From the NCBI RefSeq assembly GCF_002970915.1, contig NZ_CP027190.1:124001-188000 (forward strand): a stretch of DNA of 64,000 bases, read 5' to 3'. The DNA comes from Lactobacillus sp. CBA3605. GTDB taxonomy: Bacteria > Bacillota > Bacilli > Lactobacillales > Lactobacillaceae. The notes under the pieces are model-generated. The model did no database searches. It was not told the DNA's origin and saw nothing but the letters and a program-made list of their open reading frames with translations. How positions within the stretch are numbered: position 1 is the first letter of the stretch; each line of letters begins with the position of its first letter. Of the stretch, positions 35,499-43,816 are shown piece by piece. Both the position numbers and the translations under genes were made by a program.

Positions 35499-35756
35499 AT
35501 GGACAACAGTAAAAATATTGCAATCTCATTCCGAGTCAATGAGCAAGACAAACGACAAGCAGCATTAATCTACGAGGCACTAGGCTTAAACCTGTCGACA
35601 GCCTTCAGTATGTTTTTAAAGCGTACAATCGCTGTTGGTGGTGTGCCATTCGATGTCACTAATTCGGATTTACAACACACTGAAACTGCGGCACTTAAAC
35701 AACAATTAGCTGCTATCCGCAATGGACAACTGCCCACACCTGATGATGAAAATTAA
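35499..35756 (+). CDS. Orphan RelB/DinJ-family antitoxin-like protein
   Basis: 85 residues. A ribbon-helix-helix N-terminus (ISFRVNEQDKRQAALIYEALGLNLSTAFSMFLKRTI, about 8-43) and GGVPFDV are the RelB/DinJ pattern. No YafQ/RelE-type toxin follows; a terminator lies 30 bases downstream. GAGGTG precedes ATG 35499. It may be a remnant of a toxin-antitoxin pair or an antidote to toxins elsewhere. Confidence 0.85.
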   Translation: MDNSKNIAISFRVNEQDKRQAALIYEALGLNLSTAFSMFLKRTIAVGGVPFDVTNSDLQHTETAALKQQLAAIRNGQLPTPDDEN

Positions 35757-35785
35757 AAGCACTTTATAATGATTGACAATGTCAT

Positions 35786-35835
35786 AAATCTATCGTTAAT
35801 AATCAATAATTTGATTATTAACAATAGATTTTTTT
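35786..35835 (+). terminator. Terminator after the RelB-like gene
   Basis: AAATCTAT-C-GTTAATAATCAA pairs with TTGATTATTAAC-A-ATAGATTT around a 4-base loop, followed by T residues. Confidence 0.92.
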
Positions 35836-36038
35836 GTTTAGTTTATATAGATAGCTAAACATCATTGCCGTTGAAAACCATATTAAAAAGTAATTTTTTT
35901 GAATACAGTAATTTATAAGTTTACTATGTTTTCCCACCCCAATTAGTAGTTGTTGTGCCGAAACGATGGTTATAATGACAATTGATTACCTAGCTAATAG
36001 GTGAAAGATTATCATTGGCTGAAGGGGAGCATTTTATC

Positions 36039-37496
36039 ATGAAAATTATTACGGGGATTGGCATTACCGTTTCAAGCTTATTTTATTTCTATTTTTTATT
36101 AGATATCATTTTAATGAATCACTATCGAGAACCCGTTCAGCCGGCAACTAAAGATCCTGCCAAATTCAACTTATATTTAGTGATTCCAGTTTTAAACGAG
36201 GATCAAATCATCGCTAAAACAGTTAGCCACCTTTCGACACAATTGGCAAAATTACCCGCCACCATTCACGCTCAAATTATCACGGTTGATGACAATTCAA
36301 CTGACAATAGTTTAGCAACCTTAGCTGCTTCTAAATCGCCATACTTACAAGTACTACATCGTGCCGGCAATGATCAGCAGGGGAAAGGGGCTGTCATTAA
36401 CACGGCTATCCAATATTTAGAACACACTTTAGCTCAAGGGACCGCTCCTGAACAAAGCATTATTGGTATTTTAGATGCAGATGCGTTTATGAGCAGTGCC
36501 GACCTCATTCAAGTCGTTGCACGATTTGAGCGGACGACTAAGTTAGCCATGCTCCAAACGGGTGTTAATATTTATAATCAAACTAATTGGCTCACCCGCA
36601 TGCAAGATTTTGAGTTCATGGGGGTTAATAGTGCAACACAACAGTTACGTGAACGTTTAGGCCAGGGGATTGCATCCGGTAACGGGCAATTTGTCCGGCT
36701 ACCATTTAAGTTAGCCATGCTCCAAACGGGTGTTAATATTTATAATCAAACTAATTGGCTCACCCGCATGCAAGATTTTGAGTTCATGGGGGTTAATAGT
36801 GCAACACAACAGTTACGTGAACGTTTAGGCCAGGGGATTGCATCCGGTAACGGGCAATTTGTCCGGCTACCATTAGCCTTAAAGAATCCCTGGGGGAATA
36901 GTTTGCTAGAGGACTTAGAGTTTACATTACGAACCTGGTTACTGGGTGGCCAAGTTGAGTTTACGCATACCATTGTCGTTCAACAGGAAGCAGTTGATCA
37001 CTTGCGCCCATTTTTCAACCAACGGGTGCGCTGGTGCCAAGGGGCTTTACAATGTATGCACTATTTACCAGCTATTTGGCGTTCGGCTTATGTTAATTGG
37101 TTTCAAAAAATTGATATAACTTTTTGGATTTTAATGCCAATTACTGGTTGTTTGGTGCCACTGGCTAGTCTGATAACGTTAATCACACTCATCAGTCGTA
37201 GCATGCAGGATTGGACGGGCGGGTGGCATCACTTAGCAATTATAACGATTTTTTTGATTGCCTTATTAAGCTGTGCATTGTTAGCTGGTATTTGTCAACG
37301 AAATTATGCCGATATTCATCAAAAACTACCATTTTGGCGGGCTATGTTGACTAGTATTGGTTTTCAGGGCTATCTCTTAATTATTGCAGTGACGCCATAT
37401 GCAGCGATTTATCGCCAACTAGTCGGCAAAACTAATTGGACGAAGACTCGTCATGAAGCCACACAAGTGTACTCACACTTGAAACGCTCATATTAG
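36039..37496 (+). CDS. Membrane glycosyltransferase family 2 with an internal 56-residue tandem duplication
   Basis: 485 residues. N-terminal membrane helix (1-27), GT-A domain with VIPVLNEDQ (48-56), VDDNSTD (83-89) and DAD (146-148), acceptor-side LLEDLEF, QRVRWCQG, and three C-terminal membrane helices: the layout of processive or Und-P-linked GT2 enzymes. Residues 168-223 are repeated exactly as 224-279, so the protein is 56 residues longer than it should be. The copy sits between the DAD and the ED/QxxRW motifs and may disturb the active site. Start 36039 has AAGGGGAG upstream. The downstream partner gene is frameshifted. Confidence 0.8.
   Translation: MKIITGIGITVSSLFYFYFLLDIILMNHYREPVQPATKDPAKFNLYLVIPVLNEDQIIAKTVSHLSTQLAKLPATIHAQIITVDDNSTDNSLATLAASKSPYLQVLHRAGNDQQGKGAVINTAIQYLEHTLAQGTAPEQSIIGILDADAFMSSADLIQVVARFERTTKLAMLQTGVNIYNQTNWLTRMQDFEFMGVNSATQQLRERLGQGIASGNGQFVRLPFKLAMLQTGVNIYNQTNWLTRMQDFEFMGVNSATQQLRERLGQGIASGNGQFVRLPLALKNPWGNSLLEDLEFTLRTWLLGGQVEFTHTIVVQQEAVDHLRPFFNQRVRWCQGALQCMHYLPAIWRSAYVNWFQKIDITFWILMPITGCLVPLASLITLITLISRSMQDWTGGWHHLAIITIFLIALLSCALLAGICQRNYADIHQKLPFWRAMLTSIGFQGYLLIIAVTPYAAIYRQLVGKTNWTKTRHEATQVYSHLKRSY
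36539..36874 (+). repeat. Perfect 168-bp in-frame tandem duplication
   Basis: 36539-36706 and 36707-36874 are identical base for base; identity stops at 36538/36706 on the left and 36707/36875 on the right. Length is a multiple of three (56 codons), so the frame is kept. Confidence 0.97.
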
Positions 37497-37513
37497 TAAT
37501 AGGAGGGTCGGCG

Positions 37514-39069
37514 ATGTTAAAACGAGGTATTATCAAGGGTGGTCAGGGGCTAACACTGATTATCGCTGGTGGTTTAGTCGGTTGGATGCTAGTGGCTATG
37601 ATTCAGATTATGTTAATAGCGCTACCAGCCATCACTGGTTTAACGATCAGCTTAATCAGCTTTCTGAGCTTAGCACTATTAATTGGGGTTTGGATGCTTG
37701 CGCATTTACTAGCACGACGCAAAACCAGTGGGATAATTTTAGCTTTTACAATTTTAACGCTTATTAAATTACCAATTGTCGGTCTATTAAAGATTGCACC
37801 CACTTCAGATTTTTGGAATTATCATGCTTTAGCAGCCTATAGTGCGCAGGGGATGACCTGGAAAACCATGGCCGAAACGGGGCGGTTGGGCGCTTATGTT
37901 ATTTTCCCACACACACTGAATATTGCTAACTTTTTTAGCTTCGGCGCAGCCTTTGGGGGTACTAATTTTTTTATCAGCCAATTAATTAATATCAGCAGTA
38001 CCTGGCTTGATATGCTACTCCTGTATTGGCTAGGATCACGCTGGTTCTCTCGTGAGGTTGGGATAACGGCCGGCTTGTTATTTTTACGGTATTCCTGCAT
38101 ATTGGTTGTATAGCACTTTGTTAAATGGTGCCGAACCTTTGTTTTTAACAGCCATTTTAGTAGCGATGTTAGCCCTGACAAAGGCATTCTTTCCATTAAA
38201 AACAGCTACTCCCAGTGACCAATGGTTAAATCTCGGACTAGCATGGTTAGCCACTTTAGCTGCTAATATGTTACGGCCAATTATGTTGGTTTTTATCTTA
38301 GCGTTAATCATCTTAAGTCTATGGCTCTGGATACAAAAATTAGCTTTAAAAAGACACTTACGCCAATTAATCATTTATATTGGGGCGACAGTCTTACTTA
38401 TCAGCTGTTCGCCATTAATTTATAACTGGCTTTACGGGATACCGCTGGCACCAACGAGGGTTAGTACGGCTTATAGTTTAGCTACTGGTACAGATTCACA
38501 TAGTGCCGGCCAGTATGATCCAGCTATCATGATTAAAAGGTAAAGGTAAAGGTAAAGGTAAAGCTAATCCTAACCAAGTTTACCCTAAATTAACGTCAAC
38601 TTTGCAGGCTGATACACACCAACACCTACAGGAATTAACTAAGCAAGGCCGCTGGGGCGCATTTATCAACGTAAAAATGCAAAATTTAATGAGTGCTGCT
38701 TACGGCTACAACTGGACGCTCTACAATCTGAATTCTAAGCGATCGCAGCAAGCGATTAATCGACATTGGTATCAATTACGTGGACCAATCACGTTATTAT
38801 CATTTAACTACTTAGGCTTACTGCTAGTCGGTGCTTTAATCAGTATTCTAGTTGGTTTATGGACATTATTCAGCAGCAATGATTATCGTAGTGCCAATTG
38901 TTTCTTTTTTGAAACGTTACTGCTGATTGGGCTAACAATTAGCACATTATGTTTAGAAGTTCAGGGTCGTTATCAGATTGTATTATACATCCCAATCATC
39001 ATGTTGATTGGTACCGGATTAGCAGCTATTAAGGTTCATAAACCAGATAATCCAAAATCCAATAAATGA
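37514..39069 (+). pseudogene. GT-C-like membrane protein broken by two frameshifts
   Basis: Three consecutive open pieces (37514-38113, to 38543, and 38602-39069 or slightly earlier) form one protein in different frames. Removing one base near 38087 joins ITAGLLFL to GIPAYWLYSTLLNGAEPLF. Removing one A from AAAA at 38535-38538 joins DPAIMIK to (GK)n-ANPNQVYPKL. The repaired product would have about 517 residues, about 10 membrane helices and an SDFWNYHALAAYSAQG outer loop like that of the 680-residue protein at 2683. AGGAGG precedes the ATG, 17 bases after the GT2 stop. Real decay or base-calling error cannot be separated here. Confidence 0.8.
38539..38562 (+). repeat. Four tandem GGTAAA hexamers
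   Basis: Four exact GGTAAA units inside the broken GT-C gene, encoding alternating Gly-Lys in the repaired frame. The frameshift is in the A-run just before them. Confidence 0.95.
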
Positions 39070-39081
39070 TTGCAACTTAAA

Positions 39082-39117
39082 AAACTCAGCTCTAATTATT
39101 TTGGCTGAGTTTTTTAT
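39082..39117 (+). terminator. Terminator of the second glycosyltransferase pair
   Basis: AACTCAGC pairs with GCTGAGTT across a 13-base loop, followed by a T-rich run. Confidence 0.85.
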
Positions 39118-39261
39118 TGTCTTTAAGTTTAAAATAAAACAGCTGCTGTAAATCGTTGTTTTTAGGTTAATTGCGGAATCCATGCTGATATTTTGAGAGG
39201 GGTGTTTTTAAACATATTCTAGTTTACATAATATATATTATACAAAGTAGAAGCTGGAATC

Positions 39262-39287
39262 AAAATGAGTCCCCCACGGCTCATTTT
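39262..39287 (-). terminator. Terminator-like hairpin behind the gene remnant
   Basis: AAAATGAG pairs exactly with CTCATTTT around a 10-base loop; on the minus strand it directly follows the remnant's stop codon and ends in TTTT. Confidence 0.6.
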
Positions 39288-39289
39288 AA

Positions 39290-39427
39290 CTATTTAGACC
39301 ACTTTTTGGTACTTTCAATTGCAATGTTAATTTTTTGTTCGATTTCATTTCTAAACTCGCTACCAATAATCTTATTTGCAGACCACTTATTTTGACTTAG
39401 TTTATTGTTGATTAATAAAACATGATT
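39290..39427 (-). pseudogene. 3' remnant of an unidentified gene
   Basis: The minus strand is open for about 45 codons ending at TAG 39290-39292. The residues (KWSANKIIGSEFRNEIEQ, then KINIAIESTKKWSK) have normal protein composition and an amphipathic helix. No start codon with a ribosome site is present and a stop lies just upstream in frame, so only a C-terminal piece remains. Family not recognised. Confidence 0.4.
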
Positions 39428-39623
39428 TTATTTTTAAACTATCATAGTCAGATATAAATCTGTGATGGTTATTTTACGGTATTTAGATTGATAGTTATCC
39501 GTTTTATGATTGAATCAACGCTTAGAATCCGTCTCTCAGCATTCAGTTAATGGCTTGTTTTGTGTTTAATTTTATGTTTTAGTTAAAGTAACGAATCACA
39601 ACTAGAAAGGATGCCTAATCCCC

Positions 39624-40475
39624 ATGACAATCAATTTTCCATACGAAAAAAGTTTTATCGCACACTTAACTGCTGCTGATAAGCAACCCAAAACTGTCGC
39701 GCAATATCAATTAACGTTAACCGATTTTTTTAACTATGAGCAACACTTTAACGATACCTTTGCTGCCAGCAATTTACTAGTAGATTTAACTGAGAATGAC
39801 ATTAAACTTTATTTAGCAATGTTAAAGGATAATCGTCACTATCAACAATCGACTTTAAACAAAACACTTTCCAATTTAAATGGCTATTTTAGCTATTTAT
39901 TTGAGCACCGCATTATGACGACTTTACCGACCTTTGCCATCAAGGGCCAGCCACTAACTAATGAACAACTCCCAGCGGATTGGCCGGCAACCTTACCAGA
40001 ATTGCTTAAAAACGATGATCTCCATGTCTATACACGGGCATTCTTGTTATTAACTTGCAAAGGTTATACCGTAAGTGAAATGTTAGCCGTCGATTTTTAC
40101 CAGGTCTTTAAAAAGAACACTTTTTCCACCTCAGAACAAGTGTTCTTATCTACATTAAAGACCTTTTTGAGCCCTTTACAAACTCATTACCAAACCAATG
40201 ATATCTTTTTAAAGACCCGTCAACGTGGTCAGGATCCGCATCTCAGCTTAGCTGCACTTCACAAATATTTATCTGGTGACGGGCAACGCCTCGGCTTACC
40301 ATTAAAACCCACCACCATGCGTCAGAGCTATATTTTATGGTACCTTCGTCAGCATCGGTCACTTGATTCAGCTACCGTACTAAAAACATTGCGGTTAGAC
40401 GTTGAAAGTCTTGATTATTATCAAAATTTGCTACGCAAACAAGATTTGAAACGCTTACGCTCAGCCAAACAGTAG
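39624..40475 (+). CDS. XerC/D-like recombinase fold protein lacking catalytic residues
   Basis: 283 residues. The N-terminal core-binding domain (about 1-110; FIAHLTAADKQPKTVAQYQLTLTDFF) is a normal SAM-like integrase domain. In the C-terminal half the usual GTGIRxSE motif reads CKGYTVSEML, so the catalytic Arg is gone. The HxxRH motif reads TMRQSYILWYL and the LGH region is LRLDVESLDYY. Only a Tyr is arguably kept. This resembles the XerD-like proteins of streptococci described as lacking active-site residues. AGAAAGGATG lies upstream of the ATG. The window also has an intact XerC (53491). Probably a DNA-binding or partner role; inference. Confidence 0.75.
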   Translation: MTINFPYEKSFIAHLTAADKQPKTVAQYQLTLTDFFNYEQHFNDTFAASNLLVDLTENDIKLYLAMLKDNRHYQQSTLNKTLSNLNGYFSYLFEHRIMTTLPTFAIKGQPLTNEQLPADWPATLPELLKNDDLHVYTRAFLLLTCKGYTVSEMLAVDFYQVFKKNTFSTSEQVFLSTLKTFLSPLQTHYQTNDIFLKTRQRGQDPHLSLAALHKYLSGDGQRLGLPLKPTTMRQSYILWYLRQHRSLDSATVLKTLRLDVESLDYYQNLLRKQDLKRLRSAKQ

Positions 40476-40631
40476 CATTGCATTTCGTTTACAAGAAGTT
40501 ACGATTCAATCACAAGCTTTACAGGTCATTTGCAGGTTCGTTAAAAACGCTTAAATCGCTGTACTTCAAAGTTTTTAACCCTTAAACTAGGCTTTAACCA
40601 AGTAAGCTAAGTTTTGAAAGGATGGATTCAG

Positions 40632-40832
40632 ATGACTTTTTATCGCTGGCTAGAACCGTTTCTTAACCAACACGGACCGTATTATTCGGCTGCCTGCTAC
40701 GCCCACTCAGATTTTGATTTTCCGTTAACTAGTGATGTCCATGAATTATCCGATTACATCACTTACTTAAATATCCGTGATTCAGTTAAAAAATCATTTT
40801 ATTCGGCTTTAAATGCCTATCAAACTGCCTAA
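40632..40832 (+). CDS. YozE/SAM-like (UPF0346) small protein
   Basis: 66 residues. MTFYRWLEPFLNQHGPYYSAACYAHSDFDFPLTSDVHELSDYI fits the YozE SAM-like fold: aromatic N-terminus, D-x-x-FP and ELSDY. These are small cytosolic Firmicutes proteins of unknown role. ATG 40632 has GAAAGGA 10 bases upstream. It is 156 bases after the recombinase-like gene with no terminator seen in between. Confidence 0.75.
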   Translation: MTFYRWLEPFLNQHGPYYSAACYAHSDFDFPLTSDVHELSDYITYLNIRDSVKKSFYSALNAYQTA

Positions 40833-40833
40833 A

Positions 40834-40871
40834 AATAGCGTCCTCATTGAAAAATCAATGAGGACGCTATT
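40834..40871. terminator. Bidirectional terminator
   Basis: A 17-bp perfect stem (40834-40850 with 40855-40871) and AAAA loop, between yozE-like and msrA. Confidence 0.93.
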
Positions 40872-40881
40872 ACGTTAATGA

Positions 40882-41400
40882 CTAGTTAGTCCAATGTTGT
40901 TTAATAAATTTTTCGCGACCACCCATTTCTTCAATCTGATAACGGAATGGATTACGGCGATAGAAGTCTTGATGTTCAGGTTCCGCCGGATAAAATGGCT
41001 GCACATCCTCAATCTGGGTGACGATTGGCGCATCAAACTGCTCACTAGCAGCCAAACGTGTTTTCGAAGCAGTCGCAATTTTCCGTTGTGCCGCATCCTT
41101 CACAAAAATGACAGGTCGGTAGCTATCACCACGATCTTGGAATTGCCCCGCAGCATCAGTTGGATCTGTTTGATGCCAATAAATTTCAACCAACGCCGCA
41201 TAACTAATCACTTCAGGATCAAATGTGATTTCAACGGCTTCGGTATGGCCGGTCGTATGACTAGCGACTTGTTCATAAGTTGGGTTAGCAACCGTGCCGC
41301 CAGTATAACCGGAGACAACCTTTTTAATTCCCGGCAAGCTATCAAAGGGCTTAACCATACACCAAAAACAGCCACCGGCAAAAATTGCTGTTGTTTCCAT
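40882..41400 (-). CDS. msrA: Peptide methionine-S-sulfoxide reductase
   Basis: 172 residues. AGGCFWC (8-14) holds the nucleophilic Cys11. [15 protein letters not shown] and [11 protein letters not shown] are conserved MsrA blocks. It repairs the S-epimer of methionine sulfoxide in proteins. AGGAGG precedes the ATG. It lies 13 bases after msrB on the same strand, giving a repair pair that covers both epimers. Confidence 0.96.
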   Translation of the reverse strand: METTAIFAGGCFWCMVKPFDSLPGIKKVVSGYTGGTVANPTYEQVASHTTGHTEAVEITFDPEVISYAALVEIYWHQTDPTDAAGQFQDRGDSYRPVIFVKDAAQRKIATASKTRLAASEQFDAPIVTQIEDVQPFYPAEPEHQDFYRRNPFRYQIEEMGGREKFIKQHWTN

Positions 41401-41413
41401 GCTGATACGCCTC

Positions 41414-41851
41414 CTATTTATTAAAAAGTGTCAAATACTTACCATAGCCAGCTTGTTGTAAGTCAGCAGCAGGAATAAACTTTAACGCTGCTGAATTAAT
41501 ACAATAGCGCAACCCACCCTTGTCTTGCGGACCATCATCAAAAACGTGTCCCAAGTGCGATTTCGCTTCATTGCTCAAGACTTCCGTACGACGCATGCCG
41601 AATGAGTGGTCCGTATGTTCATCTAACTGAGTTGATGCAATAGGCTTAGTGAATGATGGCCAACCACAGCCAGCGTCATATTTATCTAATGAACTGAATA
41701 ACACTTCACCACTAACCACGTCTACGTAAATCCCTGCTTGGTAAAAATCATCGTATTCACCGCTGAAAGGACGCTCAGTAGCGGCATCTTGGGTCACTGC
41801 ATATTGCTCCGAAGTCAATCGTTGTCGTAAAGCAGCCTTATCTTCACTCAT
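41414..41851 (-). CDS. msrB: Peptide methionine-R-sulfoxide reductase
   Basis: 145 residues. [11 protein letters not shown] (resolving region) and the catalytic [11 protein letters not shown] near the C-terminus identify MsrB. The CxxC zinc pairs of some MsrB proteins are absent, so this is the zinc-free form. It reduces methionine-R-sulfoxide. AGGAGG precedes the ATG. First gene of the msrB-msrA unit. Confidence 0.96.
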   Translation of the reverse strand: MSEDKAALRQRLTSEQYAVTQDAATERPFSGEYDDFYQAGIYVDVVSGEVLFSSLDKYDAGCGWPSFTKPIASTQLDEHTDHSFGMRRTEVLSNEAKSHLGHVFDDGPQDKGGLRYCINSAALKFIPAADLQQAGYGKYLTLFNK

Positions 41852-41961
41852 ATTATCGATTCCTCCTAAGATGATATCTGACTTTTGATAATTAAGTTGT
41901 GCACAACTTAATTACCTTATTTATCATACCGCAAAATTTCATAAGTACAACTAATTGGCTC

Positions 41962-42810
41962 GTGAACTACTCGGTCATTTATGACCGAGCTTCTGAGAAC
42001 ACTGCTAACTTACGCAATAGTACTATGCCCATCGGTTACAGCTATTTATCACGGCTCGTTCCGAGCCTAGTTAAGCACTTAGTATATTCTTGGCAGCGTT
42101 ACTAGTTTCTTGGTAAGCTGATGCAAATAGTTATTCCGCTGATTGGCAATCTTTTCGTTATACTTAGCAACTATTGTACGTGCCTTACGATAATTACTTA
42201 AATCGGCTAATTCACGCGGTTCTAATACTTGATTGTGTTTATCCCACGCAATTTCTTTCATGGCTTGTAATCTTCGACGAGCTAACCGTTTTTCCCAATA
42301 ATGTTTCTTATTGGACAGCACTTTATCAAAACAGATAGTAGGATATTTGACACCATCACTGGTAATCATTAGATCCGCTACGCCCATATCAATCCCCACC
42401 GCTTGCTTAGTTTCCAGCAGCTTTTTCACGTCATATCGACTAACACAATAGCATAGTATTTACCGGTAGCGGATAGCCGGATTGTCACATTCTTAATCTT
42501 ACCAGTGAGCTGTCGGCCAGATTTAAAGGCAAGACGGCCTAATTTTAGAATTTTAAGCTGATGTTGATTAATTTGACTAATATTATGATTGACTGAATTA
42601 GACTGATAACTCTGTAGGGTATTCCTGTTTGAGACACTTGATCAGATAATTCATGCCAAATTCGTTGACGTAGGATCCACCGTTGTGTCGTGACCAATTT
42701 CCATCTGTTCAATACTAAATCCGCATTTTGAAACGATTTCTACTAAATATGCACTGCGTACAAAACAAAAGGCGATTCATCACGTCCTTAAAAGAACGTG
42801 TTTCCTCACC
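41962..42810 (-). mobile_element. Decayed IS200/IS605-type element with tnpB relic
   Basis: About 849 bases read on the minus strand. The left end near 42810 (GGTGAGGAAAC, hairpin CACGT/ACGTG) matches the start of the mini-element at 17876. The right end (about 41962-42070) has hairpins GGCTCG/CGAGCC and CTCGGTCA/TGACCGAG and ends GTAGTTCAC. In intact tnpB elements this right-end region encodes the scaffold of the guide (omega/reRNA) RNA. tnpB is frameshifted and its 3' half deleted, and no tnpA is present. It lies between msrB and the ppaC terminator. Confidence 0.8.
42079..42684 (-). pseudogene. tnpB (IS605 OrfB) relic
   Basis: Three TnpB-like pieces lie in different frames: SYVNEFGMNYLIKCLKQEYP (42684 down), LKLGRLAFKSG with GKIKNVTIRLSATGKYYAIV (about 42626-42430), and VGIDMGVADLMITSDG with YWEKRLARRRLQAMKE (42429-42079). 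The last contains the RuvC-I aspartate motif. RuvC-II, the zinc ribbon and RuvC-III are missing: the frame runs from QLTKKLV straight into right-end sequence. Such a product could not be an active nuclease. Confidence 0.8.
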
Positions 42811-42814
42811 TAAT

Positions 42815-42848
42815 TTCAAAAAAGGCCTCGTTTTTCAACGAGACCTTT
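42815..42848 (-). terminator. Terminator of ppaC
   Basis: AAAGG-C-CTCGTT pairs with AACGAG-A-CCTTT with one mismatch; a T-run follows on the minus strand. Confidence 0.88.
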
Positions 42849-42864
42849 CGTGAAGAGACCCTAT

Positions 42865-43794
42865 TTAAGCATTAAATGCGTCAGTTAATGGTGGCACAAC
42901 TTGTTTCTTACGTGAAACGACTCCTGGTAAGCTCAAACGATTATTTTCGATTTTCTTACCAAAAGCTTTTTCAACTGGTTCCGTTGGGGCCCCAGCAATA
43001 ATTAATTCAGAGTTACTATCCAAAATGTTGGTTGCTAACATTAAGAATAGATCATAACCTTCAGCAGCATTTTCAGCTTTAGCAGCTGCTTCTAAGGCAG
43101 CTTGGCGATCAAGCACTTCAGTTAAATCAACGGTATTGATTTGGGCAACTCGAACCGTTGAGCCATTCAATTCAAATGATTTAGCATCGGCGTCAATTAA
43201 TTCTTTTTCGCTCTTGCTAGCTAAGTTAGTCCCTGCTTTAAGCATGTCCAACCCATAAGCTTCGTAATCAATTTTTGCAATATTTGCCAAGTCTTTAACA
43301 ACGGCTACATCAGTTGGTGTTGTTGTTGGTGACTTCAACAATAGCGTATCTGAAATGATTGCTGAAAGCATTAATCCGGCTAACTTAGCTGGGATTTCAA
43401 CATTGCTTTCTTTAAATAACTTGTAGATAACGGTACTGCAGCAGCCAAGTGGTTCGGCCCGGTAAAACAATGGCTGTGTAGTTTCAAAGCCAGCAATCCG
43501 ATGATGATCAACCACATGGGTCACTGTAACATCAGCGATATCGCTAACACTTTGTTGTGGTTCATTATGATCAACTAACATAACTTCACTAACTTCTGGT
43601 GCTGCTTTAGTGATGACCCGCAATGCTGGTTCATCAAAATAATCTAAAACAAATTTAGTTTCTTCATTAGGTTCGCCCAAAGCAACTGCTTCAGTATCCA
43701 TCCCCAATTTATTATCTAAATATGAAAGTGCCTTAGCAGCAACAATTGCGTCAGTATCCGGACTTTGATGACCGAAAATTAATTCTTTGCTCAT
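42865..43794 (-). CDS. ppaC: Manganese-dependent inorganic pyrophosphatase (family II)
   Basis: 309 residues. [10 protein letters not shown] (about 7-16), LVDHNEPQ and the DHH motif [10 protein letters not shown] (about 96-105) provide the Mn ligands; the C-terminal [10 protein letters not shown] segment (about 294-303) binds pyrophosphate. It hydrolyses pyrophosphate in the cytosol and drives biosynthetic reactions. AAGGGAG precedes the ATG. It lies 22 bases after the LysR gene, so probably one transcript. Confidence 0.96.
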   Translation of the reverse strand: MSKELIFGHQSPDTDAIVAAKALSYLDNKLGMDTEAVALGEPNEETKFVLDYFDEPALRVITKAAPEVSEVMLVDHNEPQQSVSDIADVTVTHVVDHHRIAGFETTQPLFYRAEPLGCCSTVIYKLFKESNVEIPAKLAGLMLSAIISDTLLLKSPTTTPTDVAVVKDLANIAKIDYEAYGLDMLKAGTNLASKSEKELIDADAKSFELNGSTVRVAQINTVDLTEVLDRQAALEAAAKAENAAEGYDLFLMLATNILDSNSELIIAGAPTEPVEKAFGKKIENNRLSLPGVVSRKKQVVPPLTDAFNA

Positions 43795-43816
43795 TAGTAA
43801 AAGACTCCCTTAATAA

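Larger units (their letters stand above)
39118..39623. other. 506-base intergenic region with a gene remnant
   Basis: A+T-rich. On the minus strand it contains a short coding remnant (39290-39427) with its own terminator-like hairpin (39262-39287). An imperfect hairpin lies near 39437-39472, and TAGTTAAAGTAAC (39580-39592), a partial copy of a motif found at 28551 and 50498, precedes the recombinase-like gene. Nothing else is seen. Confidence 0.5.

Noticed and set aside
38539..38562. GGTAAA repeats as a phase-variation switch
   Set aside because: Six-base units cannot change the frame; the frameshift lies in the adjacent A-run, so only Gly-Lys number would vary.
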